A stretch of DNA of 64,000 nucleotides from Dietzia timorensis (GCF_001659785.1 NZ_CP015961.1:1984001-2048000); one strand, 5' to 3'; shown: positions 29,389 through 38,681, counted from the stretch's first letter. Notes: generated by a model from the letters alone, not told the origin. A program made the numbers and translations.

Positions 29389-29810
29389 GTTGCTTTGAGG
29401 GTCAAAAACGTGCGATTCCGTAGGTATCACGCGTTCTGGAGGCCCCTCCTCCTCCTTCTTATATGTCCGTAGTTGTTCTTGGGTTTTGCCTAGCACCTGC
29501 CTCGAGGCAATCCGGCCGACCACTGGGACGACCGAACACCACTGACTCGAAGGGCATACAACACCGGCGCTCCCCCACCTCCTCAACGGGGACGGGGACG
29601 AACGAGCACCGTTGCCAGGTGCGCGAAGTCAGAATCATGTACCGAAAAGACACACGTCTCCCGGCACACAAGACTGCCCCGCAAGCATAACCCGCGACGC
29701 GAAATGGTCCAACTCTTTCCGAGCGCGAGTCCGCTCGGGAAACGCGCCGGTCAGCTCTACATATGACGTAGCGCCCCCACCGGCCCCGTCTCCGCGCCAA
29801 TACTCGTTTT
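29389..29810. other. Divergent intergenic region between rpsB and the M23 peptidase gene
   Basis: This 422-bp stretch has no convincing gene. It should contain the rpsB leader and promoter (minus) and the promoter of the M23 gene (plus). A long leader in front of rpsB would allow autoregulation by S2, as known in other bacteria, but I could not identify the conserved rpsB leader structure here. Confidence 0.4.
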
Positions 29811-30425
29811 ATGCCATCGACAGTTCCGCTCGCCGACTCCCCGCGTCCCGGGCGCGTCTGTTTCTTCATACGCCTGCTCGGTGTGGTCATGACGGCGGTC
29901 GTCGCGCTTTTCCTGGCCTTCCCGCTAACGGCCGATGGAGAAGTTTTCGACGAGACCGACCCCGCGCCGCGATCGACCGAATCACTCACCGGCAGCGAGG
30001 ATTTCGATCTTCCCGTCGCGCCGGGTGCCGTGGTCCGCGGGTACTCGCCTCCGCCGCAGCCATGGCTTCCGGGCCACCGCGGTGTCGATCTCGCGGCGAC
30101 CCCTTCGGCAGAGGTCCGCGCGGCGGGACCCGGGCGAGTCGCATTCGCAGGGATGGTCGCCGGCAGACCTGTGGTCTCCATTGAGCACGAAGGAGGGTTT
30201 CGAACCACATACGAGCCGGTACGCTCCGCCGTCATGGCCGGGGATACCGTCGAGCGGGGTCGATTGATCGGGCACGTGTTCGGTATCCACCCAGGCTGCG
30301 AGGTCGCCGCTTGCGTGCATTGGGGCGCCCGCTGGAGCAACGACCCCGACGGTTACCTCGATCCACTGACGCTGCTGGGCGCCAAGCTGCGGCCGATCGT
30401 GCTCAAGCCGGTCGAGTCTGCCTAG
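29811..30425 (+). CDS. M23 family peptidase (secreted or membrane-anchored LytM-like)
   Basis: A 204-residue protein with an N-terminal hydrophobic segment (IRLLGVVMTAVVALFLAFPLT, about 20-40) that is either a signal peptide or an anchor. A LytM/M23 fold follows, with GHRGVDLAA carrying the first His and Asp zinc ligands and CVHWGAR carrying the HxH-like position (VHWG, where the usual HLHWG is CVHWG). M23 enzymes cut peptidoglycan cross-bridges or act as non-catalytic activators. Replacement of the first His of HxH by Cys or Ala-Cys makes catalysis uncertain. The same protein sits beside rpsB in M. tuberculosis (Rv2891). It converges on xerC. Confidence 0.85.
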   Translation: MPSTVPLADSPRPGRVCFFIRLLGVVMTAVVALFLAFPLTADGEVFDETDPAPRSTESLTGSEDFDLPVAPGAVVRGYSPPPQPWLPGHRGVDLAATPSAEVRAAGPGRVAFAGMVAGRPVVSIEHEGGFRTTYEPVRSAVMAGDTVERGRLIGHVFGIHPGCEVAACVHWGARWSNDPDGYLDPLTLLGAKLRPIVLKPVESA

Positions 30426-30479
30426 CCGTGTCGACCCCGTCCCAGATCGCGTGCGACGCGAGCGGCAAATACGCCCGTC

Positions 30480-31451
30480 TCAGGCGCGAGGGTGCGCTAT
30501 GCGATACGCGGCCGCGAGTCGCTCGCTGGACACGTGCGTGTAGAGCTGGGTCGTCGCAGGGGTCGTGTGTCCGAGGATCTCCTGCACATGACGCAGGTCG
30601 GCGCCGCCGGCAAGCAGGTGGGTGGCAGCGCTGTGACGAAGGGCGTGGGGCGAGAGCACGGGAACACCGTCGGTCGCGGACGTGACATCGTTGACCGCTT
30701 TGCGGGCGGCGCGCACGTTGAGCCGCCCGCCGCGCGCCCCGAGGAGGAACGCTTCGCCGCTGGACGCCGAGACCAAGGCGGGCCTGCCGCGTTCGAGCCA
30801 GCCATCAATGGCCCGCTGGGCAGGAATGCCAAAAGGCACGGTCCGTTCCTTGTTCCCCTTGCCCAGCACACGCATCACCCGGCGCTCGCTATCGATGGAT
30901 CTCAGGTCGAGCCCGCACAGCTCGGATACACGGATGCCGGTGGAGTACAAGAGCTCGACGATGACCTGGTCGCGTAGTGCGGCGGGATCCGACTCCTCCG
31001 CCCCGAGTTCTGCCGAACGGATAACCTCGGACGCCTGCGCCTCGTCCAGGACCCGCGGCAACCGACGGTGGGGGCGCGGGGCCTCCAGACGTTGGCCCGG
31101 ATCGCCGTCGAGCACGCCGCGACGATGCGCCCACGCGGTGAAGGCACGTGCAGAGGCCACCCTGCGCGCAATGGTCGACCGAGCCGCGCGACCTGCCACC
31201 TGCTCGCCCAGCCAGGCTCGAAGTGCCGCGAGATCGATGAGCACGGCCGGAGCAGGCGCGGCGTCGTCCGGATCCAGGTAGGTGAACAGATGCCGGACAT
31301 CCGAGACGTAGGACCGAACCGTGGCCTCGGATCGTCCGCGCGAGGTCAGGTCGGCGGCAAATTCATCGAGCAGGTCGTCGACCTTCGGTCCGCGCGCGAC
31401 GAATGCCGACGTGTCCACGCCACCATCGGAATCGCCCACGCTGTTGTGCAT
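30480..31451 (-). CDS. xerC: Tyrosine recombinase XerC
   Basis: A site-specific recombinase that with XerD resolves chromosome dimers at dif. The protein (323 residues from ATG 31451) has an N-terminal SAM-like core-binding domain. The catalytic domain has Arg in TGIRVSELCG, His-x-x-Arg in HALRHSAATHLL, His in EILGHTTPATT and the nucleophile Tyr in QLYTHVS. An upstream TTG at 31487 is in frame but less likely. The position next to rpsB/tsf and dprA matches Rv2894c and supports a housekeeping XerC rather than a phage integrase. Confidence 0.92.
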   Translation of the reverse strand: MHNSVGDSDGGVDTSAFVARGPKVDDLLDEFAADLTSRGRSEATVRSYVSDVRHLFTYLDPDDAAPAPAVLIDLAALRAWLGEQVAGRAARSTIARRVASARAFTAWAHRRGVLDGDPGQRLEAPRPHRRLPRVLDEAQASEVIRSAELGAEESDPAALRDQVIVELLYSTGIRVSELCGLDLRSIDSERRVMRVLGKGNKERTVPFGIPAQRAIDGWLERGRPALVSASSGEAFLLGARGGRLNVRAARKAVNDVTSATDGVPVLSPHALRHSAATHLLAGGADLRHVQEILGHTTPATTQLYTHVSSERLAAAYRIAHPRA

Positions 31452-31561
31452 GTTATCTACTGTGGCCCTTGTGCCAACGGGGCGCAAGACGGATCCAAGA
31501 GTCGCCGACGGTTAGCGACAATATTGACGCTCTCGACGGGATCCGCTTGTGAATCGTGTGA

Positions 31562-32815
31562 TCAGAAGGGCGAACCTTCTCCGTATAGGGGCAGGGCCTG
31601 TTGGAATCGGTCCTTTCTCTCGGGAAGTTTCCACTTCCCACCGGTGTTGACGGCAAAGCCGAACCGCTCGAGGGTGCCGAGGTGTCGCCTGACCTGGGTT
31701 TCGGGAACACCGCTTTCCCAGGCGACCATTGCGGAATCCTGCGAGAAATCGCCCCGCAATGCCTCGAATACCCGGCTCTGCTTCTCGGACATCCAGTCGA
31801 CGGGATTTCCGGGTCGCCGAGTGGGCTGCGTGGCTCCGACGTCATATGGATGTGGTTCTGCGGAGCGCGCGAAACCGTACGTCGGGACGATTTCCCCGAT
31901 CTCGCTGGTAAGAGCTAGTGGCATGGCGTACATGCCGAGCAGGTTGTTGCAGCCGGCCGAGGCGCGCGAATGGATCGATCCCGGGACGGCGAACACGGGA
32001 CGGGCCATCGCGTGTGCCCATCGGGCGGTGCTCAGCGCGCCGCTGCGCATGGCGGCCTCGACGACGACTGTGGCCGAACCGAGTGCGGCGATGATCCGGT
32101 TTCGGTCGAGAAAGCGGTACCTGGTGACGCCGGTGCCCGGCGGATACTCGGAGATCACTCCGCCCGAGCCAGCGACGCGGCGCAGGGTTTGTTGGTTGGC
32201 CGAGGGGTAGAGTTTGTCGACTCCGCAGGCCAGTACGGCGGTGGTGATGCCGTCGGCGGACAGCGATCCCAGGTGCGCAGCGATGTCGATGCCGAGCGCA
32301 CCTCCGGAGATGACGGCGATGTCCTCGCCCGCACAGGCCTCTGCTAATTCTGATGCGACGACCCGACCGTAGGAAGTCAGGTCCCGGGTGCCGACGATGG
32401 ATGCCGTGCGCGCGGTGGCGAAGTCGGGAATGTCCGGTCCGCCGCGAATCCACAGGCCGAATGGCGCGAGCGGAAGCGCTGAGCCCACTTCGGTCCCGCT
32501 GTGATCGACCCCGTGCTGACGTGGATGATCGAGGGCTGCGAACGCCTCGGCGGGCCACCCCGGATTCCCGGGGCAAAGGAACCTGGCTCCGTGCCGCTCA
32601 CCCAATGTTCGCAGTGCGACCGGGTCGATTTTCTCGGCGCGGGCTTCGGTCTGCGCGGCGACGTCTCGGAACTCCTCTGTTGCCCGGCGCCTAATGCGTT
32701 CGGCGGCGTCGACGGGCCCATAGATGTCGACGAAGTCCCACATCGCCGCGGTCGGTCTCTCGCACACGGCGTTGAGATAGAGCCACGCCTCCCAGGACTC
32801 GGTTACCGGTGTCAT
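31562..32815 (-). CDS. dprA: DNA processing protein DprA (Smf)
   Basis: DprA loads RecA on incoming single-stranded DNA in transformable bacteria; it is also widespread in non-competent ones. The 417-residue protein has a SAM-like N-terminal region and the Rossmann-like DNA-binding core, with IVGTRDLTSYGR, SGGALGIDIAAH, GVDKLYPSANQ, EYPPGTGVTRYRFLDRNRIIAALG and GALSTARWAHAMARPVFAVPG. A C-terminal winged helix (about 355-405) follows. ATG 32815 overlaps the yifB stop (ATGA), so translation is coupled. A longer open frame upstream is not coding. Confidence 0.94.
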   Translation of the reverse strand: MTPVTESWEAWLYLNAVCERPTAAMWDFVDIYGPVDAAERIRRRATEEFRDVAAQTEARAEKIDPVALRTLGERHGARFLCPGNPGWPAEAFAALDHPRQHGVDHSGTEVGSALPLAPFGLWIRGGPDIPDFATARTASIVGTRDLTSYGRVVASELAEACAGEDIAVISGGALGIDIAAHLGSLSADGITTAVLACGVDKLYPSANQQTLRRVAGSGGVISEYPPGTGVTRYRFLDRNRIIAALGSATVVVEAAMRSGALSTARWAHAMARPVFAVPGSIHSRASAGCNNLLGMYAMPLALTSEIGEIVPTYGFARSAEPHPYDVGATQPTRRPGNPVDWMSEKQSRVFEALRGDFSQDSAMVAWESGVPETQVRRHLGTLERFGFAVNTGGKWKLPERKDRFQQALPLYGEGSPF

Positions 32816-34308
32816 ATTTCGTCTCCTCGCAGGGTCATCGCTTCTAGGACGTGGTGTTGTGTGGGGCTGGTAGATCCATCGATGTCGGCGAGAGTCCACG
32901 CCAACCGGAGGCAGCGGCGCGCGCCGCGCGCGGAGATCGCGCCCCTGACGAGTCCCCGCTTCAGCGGGGTCATTGCCGTGCGAGAGAGGCTGTCCTCGAC
33001 CTTCGCCGCGGTGTCGCCCTCGTGCCCGGCGATACGGCGCGCGGTCGCGCAGTCGATTGCGCGGTGCACCCGCTCGCGGACGGTTGCCGTCGATTCCTGT
33101 TCGGTATCGGATAGAAGCCGAACGCCTACCGGAGAGGTCCGCACGCAGATATCGAGCCGGTCGCGCAGTGGACCCGAGAGCTTGGCCATGTAACGGCGCC
33201 TGAGTGCTGATGGACATGAACACCTGGCGGCCTCTGCCGCCCCGCACGGACATTCGTTCGCTGCCATCACGAGCTGGAACCGGGCCGGGAACTCCGTCAC
33301 ACCGTCGCGCCTCGCGATGCGTACCGCCCCTTCCTCCAGGGGCGTGCGCAATGCGTCGAGGGTCCGTGCGGCGAATTCCGGCGCCTCGTCGAGAAACAGC
33401 ACCCCGTTGTGCGCGAGAGACACCGCCCCCGGGCGAGCAAGCCCATGCCCGCCACCGACCAACGCGTTCATGGACGCGGTGTGGTGCGGCGCGACAAATG
33501 GCGGACGCGACACCAGCGGAGACCGCCCCTCGCCCAACGCCCCGGATACCGAATGCACCGCGGTGGTCGACAGGGCGTCGCGTTCGGACAGATCAGGAAG
33601 CAGGCCGGGAAGACGCCGTGCGAGCATCGTCTTGCCCGTGCCCGGAGGGCCTAGAAGGAGAAGGTTGTGTCCGCCGGCGGCCGCGATCTCCACAGCCCGC
33701 CGTGCTTCGGGCTGCCCTCGCACATCGGCGAGGTCCGCGACCGCGCAGTTGCTATTCGTGCCGTCGGGTTCCGGCACCGGGTACTCGGGTAGCTCGAGCC
33801 CCAGGCAGTAGTCGCGGAGGTCCTCGAGTGTGCGTAGTCCGATCGACGCGATCCCGCCCACGAGCCGCGCCTCGGCGAGATTGCCGGACGAAACGAGCAC
33901 CGCCGACAAGCCCGCATCGCGGGCGGCGAGCACTGCGGGAAGAACGCCGCGCACGGGACGGACGCGGCCGTCGAGCGCGAGTTCACCGACGAGCGCGACA
34001 CCAGTGAGCGCCGACGAGGGGATGATGCCGCGTGAGGACAGCACCGCCGCGACGATCGCGAGGTCGAAACCGCTGCCGGTCTTGCGCAGCGACGCGGGTG
34101 ACAAGGAGACAACGACCTTGCCAGGTGGATACGGGTAGCCGCTGTTGACGATTGCCGCCCGGACGCGCTCACGGGCTTCGTGAAGCGCTGCGTCACCTGC
34201 GCCGACGATGTGTGTGGCCGGCAGCCCGTTGCCGGAATCGACCTCTACGTCGACCAGGTGCCCGCCAACGCCGACGACCGCGACGCCGCGAGAGTAACCG
34301 ATACCCAT
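32812..34308 (-). CDS. YifB/ComM family Mg-chelatase-like AAA ATPase
   Basis: A 498-residue protein. The N-terminal Lon-protease-like (ChlI) domain (about 1-165) includes LSPASLRKTGSGFDLAIVAAVL. The AAA+ core follows, with Walker A LLLGPPGTGKTMLARRLPGL and Walker B VLFLDEAPEF, and a C-terminal Mg_chelatase_C domain. ComM, the best studied relative, is a helicase promoting branch migration in natural transformation; coupling to dprA fits a DNA-uptake or recombination role. It is separated from yraN by no bases (yraN stop at 34309), so yraN-yifB-dprA form one operon. Confidence 0.92.
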   Translation of the reverse strand: MGIGYSRGVAVVGVGGHLVDVEVDSGNGLPATHIVGAGDAALHEARERVRAAIVNSGYPYPPGKVVVSLSPASLRKTGSGFDLAIVAAVLSSRGIIPSSALTGVALVGELALDGRVRPVRGVLPAVLAARDAGLSAVLVSSGNLAEARLVGGIASIGLRTLEDLRDYCLGLELPEYPVPEPDGTNSNCAVADLADVRGQPEARRAVEIAAAGGHNLLLLGPPGTGKTMLARRLPGLLPDLSERDALSTTAVHSVSGALGEGRSPLVSRPPFVAPHHTASMNALVGGGHGLARPGAVSLAHNGVLFLDEAPEFAARTLDALRTPLEEGAVRIARRDGVTEFPARFQLVMAANECPCGAAEAARCSCPSALRRRYMAKLSGPLRDRLDICVRTSPVGVRLLSDTEQESTATVRERVHRAIDCATARRIAGHEGDTAAKVEDSLSRTAMTPLKRGLVRGAISARGARRCLRLAWTLADIDGSTSPTQHHVLEAMTLRGDEI

Positions 34309-34833
34309 CTAGAGCACATTCCAGAGCCAGGTGAGCTTCGCCTCGTCCTCGCCATCCTTCTCGACCGCAACCACGTCGAACGCCGCTTCGCCGTGAACGT
34401 CGCGGTGCGCGGCGAGCCACGCACCGCCGAGCCGGCGCAGGCGGGCGAGTTTTGAGGGAACCACCGATTCGGCCGGCGAGCCGTACCGAGGCCCGGTACG
34501 CGTACGGACTTCGACGAACCGGATCACCCCGTCCGCGCCGCGAACGATGAGGTCGAGCTCGCCGTTCGGGCACCGCCAGTTCCGGCCAAGGACCTCGAAG
34601 CCGAGATCTTCGGCCAGCTCGGCGACGAGGTCCTCCCCGAAGCGGCCGACCTCCGAGCGGGTTTGCGGCCAGGATTCCTTCTTCCACCGCGAGATCCACG
34701 GCATGTACAACGTGAGTGGATCCGGCCCGAGCACGTCGGGGTGATCGCGCAGCACGGTTGGTCGTGACGGCTGCTTTGTCGCGATGCCTCGACCGAAGTA
34801 GAAGCTGTCTTCGGCGCAGGAATTATCGGCCAT
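34309..34833 (-). CDS. YraN family (UPF0102) endonuclease-like protein with N-terminal extension
   Basis: The UPF0102/YraN domain occupies the C-terminal two thirds, with GRFGEDLVAELAEDLGFEVL, the restriction-endonuclease-like core NGELDLIVRGADGVIRFVEVRTR (E/D-xEVR) and KLARLRRLGGAWLAAH. The strongest start is ATG 34833, with GAGGAG 5 bp upstream, giving 174 residues. This leaves about 55 residues in front of the domain (starting MADNSCAED), which I do not recognise; a start at 34710 would remove most of it but has no ribosome-binding site. The role of YraN proteins is unknown; nuclease activity is suggested by fold only. Confidence 0.8.
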   Translation of the reverse strand: MADNSCAEDSFYFGRGIATKQPSRPTVLRDHPDVLGPDPLTLYMPWISRWKKESWPQTRSEVGRFGEDLVAELAEDLGFEVLGRNWRCPNGELDLIVRGADGVIRFVEVRTRTGPRYGSPAESVVPSKLARLRRLGGAWLAAHRDVHGEAAFDVVAVEKDGEDEAKLTWLWNVL

Positions 34834-34913
34834 GGGTCTCCTCGATTCGTTCGCGCCCCGCCGGGAAATCCGGCGGCGCTGTCGGAATCGAGCATGGCCT
34901 GGGTTGCGGGGAC

Positions 34914-34926
34914 GTCCGACGTCATA
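34914..34926. repeat. Copy 2 of intergenic 13-bp motif (reverse orientation)
   Basis: GTCCGACGTCATA, the exact reverse complement of TATGACGTCGGAC, lies 81 bp upstream of the yraN start in the gap before the DUF2469 gene. It is the same 13-mer as at 11444 and 56342. Confidence 0.45.
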
Positions 34927-35003
34927 CCTGCATGAAACGCACTTCTGTGGAAGGTGGGATTCCCCCTGTGCACAACGAGTCCTCGAGCTTTCGACCTGCA
35001 CGA

Positions 35004-35042
35004 AAAAGCCGCCATCGCCCGTTGGGTGGGCGGTGGCGGCTC
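35004..35042 (-). terminator. Rho-independent terminator after the lepB-rnhB-DUF2469 unit
   Basis: On the minus strand, AGCCGCCA then CGCCC pair with GGGCG then TGGCGGCT (arms 35008-35021 and 35029-35042, one internal mismatch), followed by a TTTTT run at 35008-35004. It lies 47 bp past the DUF2469 stop. This is the clearest intrinsic terminator in the window. Confidence 0.92.
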
Positions 35043-35089
35043 GGCCTGTGTGCTGCGGATTCGAGGACCCGCTCGACGGAGGCGAAAGT

Positions 35090-35395
35090 CTACTCGGGAA
35101 GCGACAGATCAGGCTTTTCGATCTCCTCGATGTTCACGTCCTTGAACGACAGCACCCGCACGTACTTGACGAAGCGCGCGGGACGGTACATGTCCCACAC
35201 CCACGCATCGGACATGCGCACGTCGAAGTAGACCTCTCCGTCAGCAGAGCGCGGGATCAGCTCAACCGCATTAGCGAGATAGAAGCGCCGCTCGGTCTCG
35301 ACCACATATGTGAACTGGCCGACGACATCGCGGTACTCCTTGTACAGCGACAGCTCCATCTCGGTCTCGTAATTCTCAAGATCCTCGGCGCTCAT
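35090..35395 (-). CDS. DUF2469 family protein
   Basis: A 101-residue, highly conserved actinobacterial protein (Rv2901c family). It starts [21 protein letters not shown] and contains [37 protein letters not shown] and [12 protein letters not shown]. It has no signal peptide or membrane segment. Function is unknown. GAGGAG precedes ATG 35395. Its start lies inside the 3' end of rnhB (20-bp overlap), so translation is coupled. It ends the lepB-rnhB unit, and a strong terminator follows. Confidence 0.92.
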   Translation of the reverse strand: MSAEDLENYETEMELSLYKEYRDVVGQFTYVVETERRFYLANAVELIPRSADGEVYFDVRMSDAWVWDMYRPARFVKYVRVLSFKDVNIEEIEKPDLSLPE

Positions 35396-36086
35396 CGGCT
35401 TCTCCTCTACCTCGCGCCGCCGCCAGGGCGGCAGCACGCTGAACATTCGCGTACGACATTCGATGCTGTGGACTCGGCCCTAACCGGGCCAACGCGTCCT
35501 GGTGTGCGGCCGTGCCGTACCCCTTGTGACCGGCCAACCCGTAACCGGGATAACGAGTGTCGAGGTCCACCATAAACCGATCTCGCGTGACCTTTGCGAG
35601 GACACTCGCGGCGGAGATAGATGGCACCGCCGCATCTCCCCCGACCACCGCCAACGAGGGCACACCGAACCCTTCGACCGCGAAACCGTCGGTGAGCACG
35701 TAACCCGGGCGGGCGTCGAGGCCGGCGACCGCCCGGCGCATCCCCGCGATGTTGTGGTGGTGGACGCCCTCGACATCGATAATCTCGGGATCGATCTGGA
35801 TCACGGACCAGGACAAAGCCTTTTCACGTATGACGTCGAACAGAGCCTCGCGCCGGGTGGCGCTGAGCTTTTTGGAGTCGTCGAGCCCCGAAAGGGCCGC
35901 GGGGATCTTCGGCCCGAGGATCACCGCAGCAACGACTAACGGGCCCGCGCACGCCCCGCGGCCAGCTTCGTCGACGCCCGCAACGGAGCCGAGGCCACGC
36001 CGGTAGAGCGCCGATTCGACGCCCGGGACATCGTCCTTCCGGGTGATTCGCGCGCGCGGCGGGTGGAGCGGGTCTGCTTCGCGCAC
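35376..36086 (-). CDS. rnhB: Ribonuclease HII
   Basis: Cleaves RNA in RNA-DNA hybrids and removes single ribonucleotides. The 236-residue protein has the catalytic Asp-Glu motif [21 protein letters not shown] (about 37-57), [15 protein letters not shown] (third Asp) and [17 protein letters not shown], with the [23 protein letters not shown]-terminal block. The GTG start is 6 bp after the lepB stop. The C-terminal tail is rich in Ala, Arg and Glu and overlaps the DUF2469 gene. Confidence 0.95.
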   Translation of the reverse strand: MREADPLHPPRARITRKDDVPGVESALYRRGLGSVAGVDEAGRGACAGPLVVAAVILGPKIPAALSGLDDSKKLSATRREALFDVIREKALSWSVIQIDPEIIDVEGVHHHNIAGMRRAVAGLDARPGYVLTDGFAVEGFGVPSLAVVGGDAAVPSISAASVLAKVTRDRFMVDLDTRYPGYGLAGHKGYGTAAHQDALARLGPSPQHRMSYANVQRAAALAAARGRGEADERRGS

Positions 36087-36092
36087 CTGCGA

Positions 36093-36902
36093 CTACTCGG
36101 GTGCGTCGATGCCGGAGATGCTCATCAGATCCGGCGAGTCCACACCGCCGATGCGAGAGAACGGCAGGATGACCCAGCGCACCTTGCCGACGATGTCCGA
36201 CTCGGGAACGGTGCCCTGGTACTGATCGCCCATGTGGTAGCGGGAATCAGCGGAATTGGAACGATTATCTCCCATCACCCACACGTTGCCCTCTGGCACC
36301 TCGACGGGACCGAAGTTGCAGTTCATCGGGTTCTTTTTACTCTCGGCGGGATTATTGATGTAGCCGTCTTCCTTGAGCGGCTGCCCGTCGACCAGGAGAT
36401 CCCCGGTGGGGCTGCAGCCGCCGACGGTCTGTCCGCCGACAGCGATGATTCGCTTGACGAGATTGTTCTCGTCCGGCGGCATGAGACCCACCACGCTGCC
36501 GGCATTCTGAAGGGCGCGCAGCGCGGGGTTGTCCGAGCGCTGCGATTCGTATCCCTCATTCCACGATTCCGAGCCCTTGAACACGACTACGTCGCCCGGG
36601 CGCGGGTCGTTAAAGCGGTAGGTGATCTTGTCCACCACGATGCGATCCCCATTGCAGCCCTCGCAGCCGATGAGCGTGGGCTCCATCGACTCACTCGGGA
36701 TCCGGTAGACACGCCCAACGAACGTCTGGACGAGGAAGCTGATGATCAACGCAATGATGATCAACATCGGGATTTCGATGTACCAGGGGCGAGAGCCGTC
36801 CGGATTGCGGAAACGGCTTCCACCGGAATCGGCGCGGTGAGACGACGCCGATCGAGGGTTGTTGCCTCCGGCGGCACCATTTTGAGAACTAGCGTGGGTC
36901 AC
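36093..36902 (-). CDS. lepB: Signal peptidase I
   Basis: Removes Sec (and Tat) signal peptides at the outer membrane face. The 269-residue protein has a 45-residue Ser/Asn/Gly-rich cytoplasmic tail and one membrane segment (IPMLIIIALIISFLVQTFV). Box B follows with the catalytic Ser in IPSESMEPTL, box D with the catalytic Lys in VKRIIAVGGQTVGG, and box E is WVMGDNRSNSADSR. rnhB and DUF2469 follow. In related genomes rplS lies directly upstream; here an IS30 element separates them, so lepB must rely on the 157 bp left between its start and the IS end, or on read-through from the IS. Confidence 0.95.
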   Translation of the reverse strand: MTHASSQNGAAGGNNPRSASSHRADSGGSRFRNPDGSRPWYIEIPMLIIIALIISFLVQTFVGRVYRIPSESMEPTLIGCEGCNGDRIVVDKITYRFNDPRPGDVVVFKGSESWNEGYESQRSDNPALRALQNAGSVVGLMPPDENNLVKRIIAVGGQTVGGCSPTGDLLVDGQPLKEDGYINNPAESKKNPMNCNFGPVEVPEGNVWVMGDNRSNSADSRYHMGDQYQGTVPESDIVGKVRWVILPFSRIGGVDSPDLMSISGIDAPE

Positions 36903-37059
36903 TCGGGAAACCTTACGCCATTACCCTCGTCTCATCACGCAGCATCAACGTGTCCCCGATGGATAACCGCGGGGTCCGATATTACGTCGACCGCTCCTGA
37001 TACCGCCGGTTTAGCCCCTACGGGGATCCGTCGGCACGAGCGAAGAGGTCACGAGCAAA

Positions 37060-37110
37060 TGCGAGAACGCCCCGCCGATAGGGCGGTTTCTAGTGGTCGA
37101 CGCAACACTG
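37060..37110. repeat. Left terminal inverted repeat of the IS30 element
   Basis: Aligned without gaps to the reverse complement of 38682-38732, 40 of 51 positions match. The outermost 17 bp (TGCGAGAACGCCCCGCC) are perfect, and an inner conserved block CGCAACACT recurs at the inside end. The transposase stop codon (37114) lies just inside. Confidence 0.85.
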
Positions 37111-37113
37111 CTG

Positions 37114-38658
37114 TTAGTTGGTGGTGATTAGATCACGCAGACGCTCGGCTGGGGTATCCCAGTCGAGCGTTTTGCGTGGACGGCCGTTGAGTTCCTGGGC
37201 GACGTGCTCGAGATCGGTAGGACTGTGAACGCTCAGGTCGGTGCCCTTGGGGAAGTACTGCCGCAGCAGGCCGTTGGTGTTCTCGTTGCTTCCGCGCTGC
37301 CAGGGGCTGGCAGGGTCGCAGAAGTAGACCTGCATGTCGGTGGCGACCGTGATCTGCTTGTGTCGGGCGAGTTCGGCACCTTGATCCCAGGTCAGCGATC
37401 CGCGTAGGTGCGCGGGCAGATCACCGATCGCGGTGATGAGCGCGTCGCGGACCTGTTCGGCGTCGTGCCCGTCGGGCAGGTGCAGCAACATCGTGTAGCG
37501 GGTGGCACGCTCGACGAGAGTCCCGATCGCGGATTTGTTCTGCTCACCGGTGATCAGATCCCCTTCCCAATGCCCGGGAACAGCGCGGTCGTCCACTTCG
37601 GCGGGACGGTCGCTGATCATTACCATCGGGTCGACGAACCGCTGATACCGCTCACCTTCTTTCCGCTGCGGCTTACGCTTGGTCCGCCCAGTCCGGAGTG
37701 CGTGCTGCACTTCCTTCTTCAGACCGCCGCGGGCTTGGAAATACAGCGCTTGATAGATCGTTTCGTGGCTCACCCGCATGCTTTCGTCGTCGGGATGATC
37801 CCGCCGCAGACGGTGCGAGATCTGCTCCGGCGAAAGTTTTCTCGACAAGCCTTCCTCGACCGCTGCCCGCAGGACTTTGTTCACCACCAGTTTGGACCGC
37901 TTCGGCCGCACCCGCGCCGCCGCCGCATCGCGATGCGCCTGATGCGGCAGATACCGGCCAGCGATGCTGTGCTCGCGTACCTCGCGGGAGATGCTGGAGA
38001 CATTCTTGCCGATCCGGGCAGCGATCGTGCGCATCGAATCCTTGACCACCAGCCCATCGGCGATCGCAATCCGGTCATCGAGAGATAGGTAACGGGTACT
38101 GATCACCGGAGATGCTGCGGCGTCTACGCAGGTCGCACTAGTCACGGTTTGTTTGTAGACCGTGCCGGATCGATAATCCACGACCCGACCGTCCGGATAG
38201 ATCCGCGTGTTGCGGGTACGCCGGATTCCCTGACGCCAGTCCCGGCCGGTGCGCTCGTTGACTCCCACCTCGCGGGCCGCGCGCGCTGCGGTCCAACCCT
38301 GATCCATCAACTCGAGGAACCGTTTCTTGGCCTCCGGCTTACCGAACGCCCGCGGGGCAGCGTCAACCAGACCAGCAGCGACCAAAATTCGACGAGCCAC
38401 GCAGAACGCCACACCGCACTCGATCGCTGCCTTGTTGATCGACCCGGTGCGATCGAACACCTCCACGATCTGCCTCGAGTCGGCCGGCTTGCCCACTCCA
38501 CGCAGGCGCCCCACCGGCCGACCGATCGCCCGCAAAATCGCATAACACCGCTGCCGTGGCACACCCACCACCACAGCGGCTTCCTTCACCGGAACCCCGG
38601 CATCAACCAGCCGCGCTAACTGGTCACCGAACTGAACACAGTCCTCCTGAAACGACAT
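37114..38658 (-). CDS. IS30 family transposase
   Basis: A DDE transposase of 514 residues, longer than the roughly 380-residue classical IS30 enzyme because of an extra N-terminal region (1-185) with two helix-turn-helix-like segments. The IS30 HTH (SLDDRIAIADGLVVKDSMRTIAARIGKNVSSISREV, about 192-227) and the integrase core follow. The catalytic triad is D367 (GHWEGDLI), D425 (LTWDQGAEL) and E459 (GSNENTNGLLRQYFP). It has no frameshift or stop, so it is likely functional. It starts with ATG just inside the right inverted repeat and reads toward lepB. Confidence 0.93.
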   Translation of the reverse strand: MSFQEDCVQFGDQLARLVDAGVPVKEAAVVVGVPRQRCYAILRAIGRPVGRLRGVGKPADSRQIVEVFDRTGSINKAAIECGVAFCVARRILVAAGLVDAAPRAFGKPEAKKRFLELMDQGWTAARAAREVGVNERTGRDWRQGIRRTRNTRIYPDGRVVDYRSGTVYKQTVTSATCVDAAASPVISTRYLSLDDRIAIADGLVVKDSMRTIAARIGKNVSSISREVREHSIAGRYLPHQAHRDAAAARVRPKRSKLVVNKVLRAAVEEGLSRKLSPEQISHRLRRDHPDDESMRVSHETIYQALYFQARGGLKKEVQHALRTGRTKRKPQRKEGERYQRFVDPMVMISDRPAEVDDRAVPGHWEGDLITGEQNKSAIGTLVERATRYTMLLHLPDGHDAEQVRDALITAIGDLPAHLRGSLTWDQGAELARHKQITVATDMQVYFCDPASPWQRGSNENTNGLLRQYFPKGTDLSVHSPTDLEHVAQELNGRPRKTLDWDTPAERLRDLITTN

Positions 38659-38681
38659 GATCGCCGCAACCTCTCATCTGA

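Noticed and set aside
29389-29586. 66-codon upstream extension of rpsB
   Set aside because: The frame is open but the residues have no similarity to S2, while ATG 29388 matches the conserved S2 N-terminus.
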